From: a virus
Reading direction: 5' to 3' (one strand)
Virus record (IMG/VR): IMGVR_UViG_3300036770_000502
Span: 1-35,836 of that record
Length of the DNA stretch: 35,836 nt
Shown here: positions 24,649 to 31,283 of the stretch, piece after piece
How positions within the stretch are numbered: position 1 is the first letter of the stretch
How the letters are laid out: the number at the start of each line of letters is the position of its first letter
Notes under the pieces: model-generated
Database searches by the model: none
What the model was told of the DNA's origin: nothing
What the model saw: the letters and a program-made list of their open reading frames with translations, nothing else
Position numbers and translations under genes: made by a program

Positions 24649-25379
24649 TAGCGACCCTCGACTTTGGCGATAGCCATTGCGTCTACTAGCTGCTCAGCGA
24701 TCTGAGGCAAAGCCACAAGAGCCGAACGCTGTATGTCGTTGCTTCGCTGATAGAGTCCTGCGAACTCTACGAAACTACGCAATGAGTAACGGTCATCACC
24801 GACTCGTGAAGTGTAAGCACGAGCCAACTCCCTGAGGTACTCAGGCAAAGCCATGATGGCGTCATCGTGAGGTTCGTCAATGCGAATACGAACAACGAGA
24901 CGGTCAAGCACAGCAGGTGCTAAGTCCTCAGGCTCACCGTTCATCGTAGCGACAACGCTGAAACCCTCAGAGGGCTTGACGATTTCGCCAGTCTCAGGAT
25001 GTTCCCAACTGCTTGAGTGAGTTGTATCAATGAGAGCCATAAGCCGTGACTCAACATCTGAGTTACAGCGATTGATCTCATCTACGACTAAGCGAGCACC
25101 CTCTCGCCAAGCCTTGATGCCAACACCCTCACGGAACTGCCAAGTCCCGTTAGCAGACTGACGATAGCCACCGATGAGGTCGCTGTCGGTCATCTCTTCA
25201 GTACAGATGAGACGGTAAGAGTTCTTACCTGCCAAGTGGTAGTTCAGACCGAAGTAAGTCTTACCCGTACCGGGCAAGCCATACATCAGCACTCTGCCAA
25301 GTCCGTTAGACAAAGCAAAGTCTGCTTGCTGCCAGCCACTAAGCGTGACTGGCTCTAGGTTGATATTGACGGCTTCCAT
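24648..25379 (-). CDS. MoxR/CobS-type AAA+ ATPase
   Basis: This is a 243-aa protein from ATG 25379 (MEAVNINLEP). AAAGG lies 8 nt upstream; the longer frame begins in the leader and is not needed. Walker A is GLPGTGKT (34-41), Walker B LVVDEINR (97-104), sensor 1 lies in VVATMNGEPEDLAPAVLDRL, and conserved Arg residues follow. These are the hallmarks of the MoxR clade, whose hexamers act with a vWA protein. The vWA gene follows with a one-base overlap. The pair probably works as an ATP-driven chaperone on a host or phage protein. Confidence 0.9.
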   Translation of the reverse strand: MEAVNINLEPVTLSGWQQADFALSNGLGRVLMYGLPGTGKTYFGLNYHLAGKNSYRLICTEEMTDSDLIGGYRQSANGTWQFREGVGIKAWREGARLVVDEINRCNSDVESRLMALIDTTHSSSWEHPETGEIVKPSEGFSVVATMNGEPEDLAPAVLDRLVVRIRIDEPHDDAIMALPEYLRELARAYTSRVGDDRYSLRSFVEFAGLYQRSNDIQRSALVALPQIAEQLVDAMAIAKVEGR

Positions 25380-25413
25380 GATTATGCCTTTCGTTAGTAG
25401 TTGATAATGGAAG

Positions 25414-25449
25414 TTACATACTGCGATAACTTCGGCTGTGCGTATGTAA
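25414..25449. repeat. Inverted repeat in the leader of the MoxR gene
   Basis: TTACATAC (25414-25421) and GTATGTAA (25442-25449) form a perfect 8-bp inverted repeat with a 20-nt interval, 35 nt upstream of the ATPase start. It could be an operator for a dimeric regulator or a leader hairpin. Confidence 0.5.
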
Positions 25450-25483
25450 GACACAGCATTACTCGGGCTTATCGCTACCCGTC

Positions 25484-25517
25484 TCTTCTAAGGGAGAAAG
25501 GGGAATACCTTAGAAGA
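25484..25517. repeat. Inverted repeat at the end of the 60-aa gene
   Basis: TCTTCTAAGG (25484-25493) and CCTTAGAAGA (25508-25517) are perfectly complementary over 10 bp. The second arm includes the stop codon of the 60-aa gene. No T tract follows on the minus strand, so an RNA processing or attenuation site is more likely than a simple terminator. Confidence 0.5.
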
Positions 25518-25692
25518 AGATCTTGTGAGACTCAGGTGAGTAGGACTCAAGGCAGTCTTGCCAATGCCAAATAGCCCTAGACACATACTCAAGTTCGTTA
25601 GGAAACTGAATACGGTTATTGTGCTTCTTGGCGATAGAGTACCGAAGATACCGTACTGCCAAGTGGTCTAATGCTCTAATAAGAGCGTTCAT
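25510..25692 (-). CDS. Small protein, function unknown
   Basis: This is a 60-aa protein starting MNALIRALDHLAVRYLRYSI at ATG 25692, with GAGAAAGG placed before it; the longer frame runs back through the leader hairpin and is unlikely. It is helical and contains aromatic and charged residues (RAIWHWQDCLESYSPESHK). It lies between a 231-aa early protein and the ATPase. It shares its leader design with the upstream gene, so the two may be regulated together. Confidence 0.7.
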   Translation of the reverse strand: MNALIRALDHLAVRYLRYSIAKKHNNRIQFPNELEYVSRAIWHWQDCLESYSPESHKIFF

Positions 25693-25903
25693 AAGGTCGC
25701 CTTTCTCTAGATCGGGGGTACTTCCCCCGAGGTCGCCGACCACGCTAGCCGACCCGACGACCGATCGCAAACACCGAGCCGACACCACAACACTCGCGCG
25801 CGCGATTAGTTTAGATAAGGCTTAGATAACACTAACGCTAACTAGACGCGCGCTCGCAGGCGCGCATTATCTAGTAGCGGTAGCGGTAGAGGTAGCGGTA
25901 GTG
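25693..25903 (-). promoter_or_regulatory. Leader with shared 13-mer, GC hairpin and operator-like repeats
   Basis: This is 211 nt without a gene. In transcription order it holds a (GGTAGC)-type repeat (25875-25901, in plus reading), GCGCGC inverted repeats (25848-25865) and two direct repeats TTAGATAA (25811-25818 and 25822-25829, 11 bp apart). It then holds the 13-mer CGACCACGCTAGC (25737-25749), a perfect 7-bp hairpin (25712-25730) and the Shine-Dalgarno. The last three elements recur in the same order before the gene at 26599. Confidence 0.55.
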
Positions 25904-26599
25904 CTACTTGTCTTCGCTCTTGACGGCTCGACGCAGCTCTTCGATGAGCTTGGCTTCGACATCATCGCCATACTCACCAGCAATCAACTGAACCGAGAAC
26001 GCTGTAGCCATTGCGTCGTACAGCTTCTGCTCACCTGGCTCAGCCTCAAAGTGTGGCTTGATGTCAGTGAGTATCTCGTTGGTGACCAGGTTCCGGGTGA
26101 TGGTGTACATGGCAGCCGAAGTAATCATGGAAGTCATAACGATTTCCTGCTTGTCGTCAGCCTCTGACGGCCTTACTTCTGTCTGCTTTGATACCCATCC
26201 ACCGACACGGAGGATCATGCCAACTGGCTTCTTCTCAAGCAACTCAATCATTAGCTGGGGGCTGAGCAGGCATTCGTATGCCTCGCCCTGAACTACTGAA
26301 CTAATGGTAATCATGCCACCAGTAGTGGAGTTGGGGTTAGGCTCATTGAGATTGATGGCAGTCGGGTGGTTCTTGCGACACTCAAGAGCCTCATCAATAG
26401 TGGTAGCTGTGACTTCGACAATGAAGACACATGCTTCAGAGTCAGGGTTACCCATGTTGTCCCACATACCAGCCTCAATAGACATGAAGTCTTCTTTGAT
26501 CTTGAGTGTGGACTCGTCATAGATTTCTTTCTCAGCATCAGCGATGATCCCCTCTAGTTCGGGGTGGACATCGCTCAAGTTGTAGCTATCCTCTGACAT
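25904..26599 (-). CDS. Early phage protein, function unknown
   Basis: This is a 231-aa acidic protein from ATG 26599 (MSEDSYNLSDVHPELEGIIA) with GAAAGG upstream; the longer frame runs through the leader and is rejected. It has alternating strands such as ACVFIVEVTATTIDEALECR and GMILRVGGWVSKQTEVRPSE, and an acidic C-terminus. It contains no catalytic motif that I recognise. Its leader shares a 13-mer and a hairpin with the next gene. It may be a cofactor of the downstream MoxR-vWA cluster or an early takeover protein. Confidence 0.8.
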   Translation of the reverse strand: MSEDSYNLSDVHPELEGIIADAEKEIYDESTLKIKEDFMSIEAGMWDNMGNPDSEACVFIVEVTATTIDEALECRKNHPTAINLNEPNPNSTTGGMITISSVVQGEAYECLLSPQLMIELLEKKPVGMILRVGGWVSKQTEVRPSEADDKQEIVMTSMITSAAMYTITRNLVTNEILTDIKPHFEAEPGEQKLYDAMATAFSVQLIAGEYGDDVEAKLIEELRRAVKSEDK

Positions 26600-26726
26600 T
26601 GTTATCCTTTCGTTGGTGATCCCCGGCTGGGGAACGGCGACCACGCTAGCAGCGCCCCGTCGGGGTTGCGACACACGCGCGTGGAAATACTTTCATCTAG
26701 ATTCTTGTGTAGGTGTACTCGCAGCC
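26600..26726 (-). promoter_or_regulatory. Leader with 13-mer and GC hairpin
   Basis: The leader carries CGACCACGCTAGC (26638-26650) followed on the minus strand by the hairpin CCCC-GGCT-GGGG (26621-26632) and then AACGAAAGG. The order and near-identical spacing match the leader at 25712-25749. No clear -35/-10 pair is visible to me. Confidence 0.5.
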
Positions 26727-26746
26727 AGCGGTAGCGGTAGCGGTAG
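26727..26746. repeat. Short AGCGGT hexanucleotide repeat
   Basis: AGCGGTAGCGGTAGCGGTAG is a run of just over three hexamer units directly after the stop of the 64-aa gene. A similar run (25875-25901) follows the stop of the 231-aa gene. Both are intergenic. Confidence 0.6.
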
Positions 26747-26748
26747 GC

Positions 26749-26943
26749 CTACTTCTTCATCTCCTTGTACCGGAACAACGCATACTCCTTTGCCCTCTCA
26801 ACTCTCTCAGGCTCAAGTGCGTCAGCCACACCCATCGCCATAGACGTAAAGGAATCCTTGATGTGTTCGGATGCACACATCGCAGCAAGGAGTAGTTCCG
26901 TGAGAACATTCTCAGCTTTGTCTTTGTCACTTTCTATCAGCAT
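26749..26943 (-). CDS. Small helical protein, function unknown
   Basis: This is a 64-aa protein (MLIESDKDKAENVLTELLLA ... ALEPERVERAKEYALFRYKE). It appears entirely alpha-helical and amphipathic. The start is ATG 26943 with AAAGGTAAG nearby, and it overlaps the end of the preceding gene by 17 nt. No family is recognised. Confidence 0.65.
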   Translation of the reverse strand: MLIESDKDKAENVLTELLLAAMCASEHIKDSFTSMAMGVADALEPERVERAKEYALFRYKEMKK

Positions 26944-27076
26944 CTTTCTTACCTTTCGTAATCATTTCTTGGGGTTCTGAGTGTAACCGTCTGTTGCTAC
27001 AGATCGGCGCACCATTTACTTTGACGTTAGTTGTAATTGAGTTCTTGCACTTCGGGCAAGTCCATCGCTGGCTCAT
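26927..27076 (-). CDS. Small zinc-ribbon-like protein
   Basis: This is a 49-aa protein starting MSQRWTCPKCKNSITTNVKV. The pair CPKC and a later Cys (APICSN) suggest a zinc-binding knuckle. The Shine-Dalgarno GGGAGG sits 5 nt before ATG 27076, which decides this start over the longer frame. It overlaps the preceding gene by 50 nt. Similar short RW-CPxC proteins are familiar beside early genes in actinobacterial phages; the role is unknown. Confidence 0.65.
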   Translation of the reverse strand: MSQRWTCPKCKNSITTNVKVNGAPICSNRRLHSEPQEMITKGKKDADRK

Positions 27077-27413
27077 AGTTCCCTCCCTGGCACTTACACT
27101 TTCCAAACTGTGTGTATGTATAACCACCGAACTGCGTGTCTTCAACTTGAAGCCATCCGAGATTGCACTTGCCACAGTACTCACTGTTCGTACCTCCCCT
27201 TGATCCCCTAATCAGGTTCTTTACTCGGGCCAATGTGGGGAACGCTGGCTCTGCTTGGATCTTCTCAAGTACTTTCTTGGCATCCTCATCGGACAGCGAC
27301 ACGAGCAGTTCTTCCTGACGCCACGCATTCTTCACGGTGTTACGTGCGATGTTGGTGGTGGGGAAGTACCCACAGATCCTGTCGACAAACAGGTCAATGC
27401 GCTCCGGGGTCAC
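27027..27413 (-). CDS. Putative replisome organiser / helicase-loader-like protein with Cys cluster
   Basis: This is a 128-aa protein. The N-terminus (MTPERIDLFVDRICGYFPTT, then VKNAWRQEELLVSLSDEDAK) resembles the helical domain of phage replisome organisers or helicase loaders. The C-terminal part has YCGKCNLGW and GKCKC, a likely zinc-binding site. GTG start in a GTGA overlap with the gene upstream. If right, it would direct the host helicase to phage DNA, which would suit a genome with no polymerase or helicase of its own. The assignment is tentative. Confidence 0.6.
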   Translation of the reverse strand: MTPERIDLFVDRICGYFPTTNIARNTVKNAWRQEELLVSLSDEDAKKVLEKIQAEPAFPTLARVKNLIRGSRGGTNSEYCGKCNLGWLQVEDTQFGGYTYTQFGKCKCQGGNYEPAMDLPEVQELNYN

Positions 27414-27619
27414 AGCTCTAGCCCCTGAGACATGGCGATCTGAATGCGAGACAGCATGCTGCGGAGACGTGCGTTCTCGTCCTCTGCCACGGCAAGCTGA
27501 TGACGCAGCTCACGCAGCTCACTGAGCGTGTGCCTCAGCGCTGTGTCGATGTCGTCAAACTTCTCAGCCCAGTACTCGTCTACGTACTGCTTGTAGTCCT
27601 CTTCGTATCGGTTAGTCAT
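27410..27619 (-). CDS. Small coiled-coil protein
   Basis: This is a 69-aa protein whose central part LRHTLSELRELRHQLAVAED continues as a heptad-repeat coiled coil up to about residue 60. It overlaps its upstream neighbour as ATGA and its downstream neighbour as GTGA. It could be a small regulator or adaptor; the function is unknown. Confidence 0.7.
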   Translation of the reverse strand: MTNRYEEDYKQYVDEYWAEKFDDIDTALRHTLSELRELRHQLAVAEDENARLRSMLSRIQIAMSQGLEL

Positions 27620-27747
27620 TTCTTCATCCTCCTGTTTATTTCTTTTTCGAACTTATCGATTAGTTGCACCAATCGTTCTTCGTCTGCCTTGCCAGGATAT
27701 ACCTTTCGCAAGAATCTCACAAGGTCATGTAGTTCATCGAGCGTCAT
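27616..27747 (-). CDS. Small helical protein after WhiB
   Basis: This is a 43-aa protein from ATG 27747 (MTLDELHDLVRFLRKVYPGK) ending in basic residues NRRMKK. It overlaps the whiB stop by 14 nt. The longer frame continues antiparallel to nothing useful and would overlap whiB deeply, so the short form is preferred. It is fully helical; the function is unknown. Confidence 0.6.
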   Translation of the reverse strand: MTLDELHDLVRFLRKVYPGKADEERLVQLIDKFEKEINRRMKK

Positions 27748-28018
27748 GTGCGCCCCACGAGTGGATACCCAAGTGCATGAGACGTTCGTTTGATGTCTTG
27801 CCTCCCCATATTCCGTACTCCATTCTGTTCTCGAGCGCAAAGTCTAAGCAGTCTTTCTTCACTTTGCACTTTGAACAGAGAGCTTTTGCTTTTGCAATCT
27901 TGTCACCGGAGTATCCACGTTCAAAGAAGAACACGTCACCGTTGCCTTTGCAATTGGCTTTGTTCTGCCAGTCAAACTTCTGACTACGCAGAGACCAAGC
28001 ATCCAGTAGTTCTGACAT
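27734..28018 (-). CDS. whiB: WhiB-family iron-sulphur transcription regulator
   Basis: This is a 94-aa protein from ATG 28018 (MSELLDAWSL), with GGGAGGG upstream. Four cysteines, C23, C48, C51 and C57 (CSKCKVKKDC), match the WhiB iron-sulphur cluster. The turn YGIWGGKTSNER (68-79) is the family signature used to contact the sigma factor. WhiB proteins occur only in actinobacteria and their phages, so this is the best single indicator of the host. The phage copy could redirect or block host sigma-dependent transcription. Confidence 0.93.
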   Translation of the reverse strand: MSELLDAWSLRSQKFDWQNKANCKGNGDVFFFERGYSGDKIAKAKALCSKCKVKKDCLDFALENRMEYGIWGGKTSNERLMHLGIHSWGAHDAR

Positions 28019-28044
28019 TGCCTTATCCCTCCCGTTGTTGTTGT

Positions 28045-28572
28045 TTAGTTCGCTACCCATGGTGACCATCCTGCTACGTCAAACAGTAATTTGCCTGCGC
28101 GTAGGTTGGTCAGTGCGTCCAGTAATGGCTCTTGTGTGCATATGCCCATCTCCTTGCAGATCAGTCCATGATAGTTGGGATGATCCTGCTTCCAGTGCAC
28201 TCCGTTGATCTGGAGTAGACCGGAGTCGGAGCGATGGTTCCACTCAGACACACGGATGATGTTGCAGTTGGCGTCGACCACATCCCCACCCTTACGGTTC
28301 GGGCAGCCACCCGATTCCCTGAGGATGATCTGTGCCAGCTTTTTGTGGGTTCGCTTGGGCCAGCCTGCTTCGGTTGCCAGCCGGGTCAGCCACGATACGT
28401 CTCCGTGCTTGAAGGTTACGGGGACGAGCAACGGACGCTCCGCCCTGAGATGGGCGAGCTTGTCGTGTGGCTTGTCAGTAACTCCGCTCGGTGCACCCAC
28501 CGCTTGAGCGTGTCCCATTCCTACTGCCAGCGCTACCAGGCAAACGGCAAATAGCCGTACTGTCTTTCGCAT
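28045..28572 (-). CDS. Secreted lysozyme-like/transglycosylase muralytic enzyme
   Basis: This is a 175-aa protein with a signal peptide (MRKTVRLFAVCLVALAVGMG, cut near AQA-VGAPS). The C-terminal domain has the lysozyme-like features IILRESGG (catalytic Glu), SDSGLLQINGVHW and NLRAGKLLFDVAGWSPWV, as in soluble transglycosylases and resuscitation-promoting factors. It would cleave peptidoglycan outside the membrane. It lies among early genes next to whiB, away from the endolysin-holin cluster. It may act from the outside late in infection or in the wall during infection. Confidence 0.88.
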   Translation of the reverse strand: MRKTVRLFAVCLVALAVGMGHAQAVGAPSGVTDKPHDKLAHLRAERPLLVPVTFKHGDVSWLTRLATEAGWPKRTHKKLAQIILRESGGCPNRKGGDVVDANCNIIRVSEWNHRSDSGLLQINGVHWKQDHPNYHGLICKEMGICTQEPLLDALTNLRAGKLLFDVAGWSPWVAN

Positions 28573-28703
28573 TGTGTGCCTTTCAGTCTAGTCGAAACTG
28601 CTTGCCTTTATTTTACAGGGCTATCGCCCCAGCCAAACCCAACAGCAGGAATGACTGGGGAGAACCACGCCACTGTGACCCAGTGACTGCCCTTGTGTGG
28701 TCC
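28573..28703 (-). promoter_or_regulatory. Intergenic region, possible promoter for the muralytic enzyme gene
   Basis: These 131 nt hold no gene. On the minus strand TAAAAT (about 28612-28617) could be a -10, about 45 nt before ATG 28572, with only weak -35 candidates (TTTGGC). A small GGGC-type palindrome occupies the spacer. GAAAGG precedes the start codon. A promoter is possible but weakly supported. Confidence 0.35.
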
Positions 28704-29147
28704 TTACGACAGCAGAGAGACTATCTCTGCAAACTCTGTGAGTGTCATGAGCACGATACCTTCTGAAGTACCGTCCGGCATAGCCACCATCACAAATGGA
28801 CGAACGTCACCCAGCGCCTTCGCCGCATCGCTCTGTGCTTTCGCGTCTCTGAATCGTGTATAAATCGGACCAACCTGCGCGCCCGCTTTGATTTCGGTAC
28901 GAAAAATGCCACCCCAGTTTTCTTCGTGACGGGTAAGATGACCACCCAGCCCAAGTTTCTTGCGGGCACGACGTGCTTTGGAATCGCCCTTAGTCCGGTT
29001 ACGTTTACCCCGAGCCGCAGGGTCGCCACAGTTTCGAACCCTACGCCGACCGTCACGACCGGGCTTCCCAAGGGTTCCGAATAGTGGGCAGTCTTTGTTG
29101 CTGCACTTGTCTTTGTTTCCATCGCATTCACCTTTCCTAGTGTCCAT
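28704..29147 (-). CDS. Zinc-binding nuclease/resolvase-like protein (tentative)
   Basis: This is a 147-aa protein. The N-terminal Cys cluster (GECDGNKDKCSNKDCPLFG) probably binds zinc, followed by a basic patch (GKRNRTKGDSKARRARKKLG). The later HEENWGGIFRTEIKAGAQVG and FVMVAMPDGTSEG have the E...ExK spacing of a small PD-(D/E)xK-like nuclease. Such proteins next to recombination genes in actinobacterial phages are plausible Holliday-junction or branch nucleases. The start overlaps the stop of the small repressor-like gene by one base. Motifs are suggestive only. Confidence 0.7.
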   Translation of the reverse strand: MDTRKGECDGNKDKCSNKDCPLFGTLGKPGRDGRRRVRNCGDPAARGKRNRTKGDSKARRARKKLGLGGHLTRHEENWGGIFRTEIKAGAQVGPIYTRFRDAKAQSDAAKALGDVRPFVMVAMPDGTSEGIVLMTLTEFAEIVSLLS

Positions 29148-29293
29148 TACTTAGATGCTTTCAATCCGACTTGGATAAGAACTCTGATTGTCTCAGACCT
29201 GTTGAGGCTAATCCTTTCTGACACCCGAGCCACCTTTTCAAGCAGCTCGGGTTCCAGACGGACAGCGATCAAGGTCTTTGGCTTGCGCTTCAC
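29147..29293 (-). CDS. Ribbon-helix-helix (CopG/Arc-type) DNA-binding protein
   Basis: This 48-aa gene reads MKRKPKTLIAVRLEPELLEK at its start, then ISLNRSETIRVLIQVGLKAS. The N-terminal strand (LIAVRL) followed by two helices with NRSETIR is the signature of ribbon-helix-helix repressors. The start is GTG, overlapping the annealing-protein stop as GTGA, and the stop overlaps the next ATG as TAATG. Both overlaps and the motif make it convincing despite its size. It probably represses early transcription. Confidence 0.88.
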   Translation of the reverse strand: MKRKPKTLIAVRLEPELLEKVARVSERISLNRSETIRVLIQVGLKASK

Positions 29294-29964
29294 TTCAGTG
29301 ACGTGATGAGAGTGGAGGCTTCACCCTTGGTGATCGACTCCAGTGAATCCACATCACGGCCCAGCGTTGCCTTGGCGTAGCCAGCCTGCTCGTCCTTGGA
29401 GCGCACACCCTGCTGTGCAAGCAAGGCACGGATCATGCCGATCTGCTTGACAGAAGCTGCCTCACCCGGGTTCTTGATAGTTGGCGCAGGCTTGGTGACC
29501 TCCTTTGCACCGAACGAATCGGCAAGGTTGCCCATGACTTCTGCCATCTCATCGGGCGTTGGCTCCGAGTCGAACGATTGCTGTGGGCGTGGAGCTGGCT
29601 TTGGGTAGCTGGTCGTGTGACGCTGTACCTTCTCCATCTCTTCACGTGACGGGCGCTTGGCTGGGTCAGATCCGGCTAGCCCAAGGTTGGCCAATGCGCG
29701 TCCCACGGCCGAGGATTCACAGTTCTCGAGGTGACTGGTGCGGTTCACCATGCCCTCTCCACGTGTCTCTTCTGCCCATCCGGTAGCCACCAACTTGTCG
29801 TCGATGTACAACTCGGCACGAAACACACAACGTGTGTCGGTGTAGTGGACGAGATCGGTCACGACCTTGGTGCGTGGCACCACATGGTCTCCGCTGTACT
29901 CGCTGAGCCAGCGGTCCAGTCTAGCTGCGACTGTCTCGTAGTTGTCAAGGTTGAATGATGCCAT
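29290..29964 (-). CDS. Single-strand annealing recombinase-like protein
   Basis: This is a 224-aa protein. Residues about 60-115 (GWAEETRGEGMVNRTSHLEN, CESSAVGRALANLGLAG) match the core pattern of Erf/Sak/Redbeta-type phage annealing proteins. The C-terminal part is Pro-rich linker plus a small helical domain (VKQIGMIRALLAQQGVRSKD), common in such proteins for binding DNA. The gene lies just downstream of the YqaJ exonuclease, the usual partnership in which the exonuclease makes 3' tails and the annealer pairs them. Confidence 0.85.
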   Translation of the reverse strand: MASFNLDNYETVAARLDRWLSEYSGDHVVPRTKVVTDLVHYTDTRCVFRAELYIDDKLVATGWAEETRGEGMVNRTSHLENCESSAVGRALANLGLAGSDPAKRPSREEMEKVQRHTTSYPKPAPRPQQSFDSEPTPDEMAEVMGNLADSFGAKEVTKPAPTIKNPGEAASVKQIGMIRALLAQQGVRSKDEQAGYAKATLGRDVDSLESITKGEASTLITSLK

Positions 29965-29969
29965 TGCTG

Positions 29970-30905
29970 TTACCTCCGTTTGATTTTCATTTGACGATAT
30001 TCGGTGATCTTGCGGAACTTGCTGACCAGCGCTGGATGTGCTTCACCCAATGCCTTTGTGTCCAGAGTGTCCCTCTGCACTGTCTTCCACGTGACTACCT
30101 CTGTGCCATCGTATAACGCTTTCTCTGCGTTTTGCAACACCATGCCAATCTTTGCCTGCAGCTCGCCCTCTTGCTTCTCGAGTGCGCTGATCTGCGCCTT
30201 GACATCTGCGAGTGCGGACACAAGCGCATAGTCATCGGCATTGATCTCAACGGTGATTGGTTCTGACTTCTTGTACATGTCCTGCACATTCGTCAGGGAC
30301 ATGATGACATTCTCTGGGATGTCCAAGTTGTCGATGGATGCCAGGAACTTGGAGACCTCAACGATGTGCGCATTGGTCTCGTCACTGGACACGTGCTGCG
30401 TGTGCCTGTACATGTCGAGCGAGCTGTCAAAGATGATCCACTCGATCCTGTCTGCGCCAGCACAGATGGCCTGGTGGATTCCCTGCCAGTACCAATGGCG
30501 TGGCAGTTCGCCATCCCAGCGCTTGCGCGAGGTCTTCACCTCGTACGGGATTCCGTCCTTGTCAATGGCATCCAGCGTGGCGATCATGCGACACGTGCCG
30601 TCCTCATAGCAGTACATCTGCTCTGGGGTCACAAGGTCGATGCCCTCGCTTTCGGCAGCCCACTTGATGAGCATTGGCTCCATGCGGTTGCCTCGCTCCA
30701 TGTCGCGCGTGGACGGCTGTGGAACTGGTGGTGTCTGCGAGAGCAGCTCCTGTGCCAGGTCTGCGGACGAGGTGTACGGGTGCTCGTTGTAGATGGCACC
30801 TGCCACCGATGCGGAGATCCGCCTGCGTCCCTCTGCGTCTGCCCATCGCACACGGAGCCATTCTTCGCTCCCGTGCTCGGGCTTGTCAATCGTGTATCTG
30901 AACAT
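29970..30905 (-). CDS. YqaJ/RecB-like exonuclease
   Basis: This is a 311-aa protein. The visible YqaJ motifs are RRISASVAGAIY, ERGNRMEPMLIKWAAE, the catalytic CRMIATLDAIDKDGIPYEVK (D..ExK) and HWYWQGIHQA (Q motif). The C-terminal third is a coiled coil (LADVKAQISALEKQEGELQA). It would degrade one strand from DNA ends. The start has AAGGAGGGAC just before ATG. It forms a recombination module with the annealing protein downstream. Confidence 0.9.
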   Translation of the reverse strand: MFRYTIDKPEHGSEEWLRVRWADAEGRRRISASVAGAIYNEHPYTSSADLAQELLSQTPPVPQPSTRDMERGNRMEPMLIKWAAESEGIDLVTPEQMYCYEDGTCRMIATLDAIDKDGIPYEVKTSRKRWDGELPRHWYWQGIHQAICAGADRIEWIIFDSSLDMYRHTQHVSSDETNAHIVEVSKFLASIDNLDIPENVIMSLTNVQDMYKKSEPITVEINADDYALVSALADVKAQISALEKQEGELQAKIGMVLQNAEKALYDGTEVVTWKTVQRDTLDTKALGEAHPALVSKFRKITEYRQMKIKRR

Positions 30906-30941
30906 GTCCCTCCTTGTTGTTGTGATACGACTGTATCACGG

Positions 30942-31277
30942 TCACATCGGGAATGCAACCACCTTGATAGAACGCACCATGTCCACCGGAATGTGCATCG
31001 GATGGATGCCCTCGTCCTTGCACAGGGACTGCCACACAGTCACGTGCTTGTCCTTTGACCCTGGCTCGCCCACAGGTATGAGGAATCCAACCGTGTCGAC
31101 GATGGTCTCCCCATCATCCACGTATTCGTCCAGCTCCTGCCAGCCACCATCGCCCATGTGCGCATCCGCCCACTGGACGAGGACTATTGACCTACTCGTC
31201 GTCTTCTGGTTTGTCGCCACAGTCTGGATGAGACCCAACTGGTCGGACAGGGAGGCATGCACATGTGTCTCGTGCAT
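30942..31277 (-). CDS. Early phage protein, function unknown
   Basis: This is a 111-aa beta-rich protein (SIVLVQWADAHMGDGGWQEL, ETIVDTVGFLIPVG, MVRSIKVVAFPM). ATG 31277 lies close to the stop of the metallophosphoesterase gene; a GTG three bases upstream is an alternative start. It sits between metallophosphoesterase and exonuclease, so a role in DNA metabolism is possible but not shown. Confidence 0.7.
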   Translation of the reverse strand: MHETHVHASLSDQLGLIQTVATNQKTTSRSIVLVQWADAHMGDGGWQELDEYVDDGETIVDTVGFLIPVGEPGSKDKHVTVWQSLCKDEGIHPMHIPVDMVRSIKVVAFPM

Positions 31278-31283
31278 CACGCA

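Noticed and set aside
25380-25454. N-terminal extension of the MoxR ATPase frame
   Set aside because: The extension runs through an inverted repeat in the leader, and a Shine-Dalgarno supports ATG 25379.
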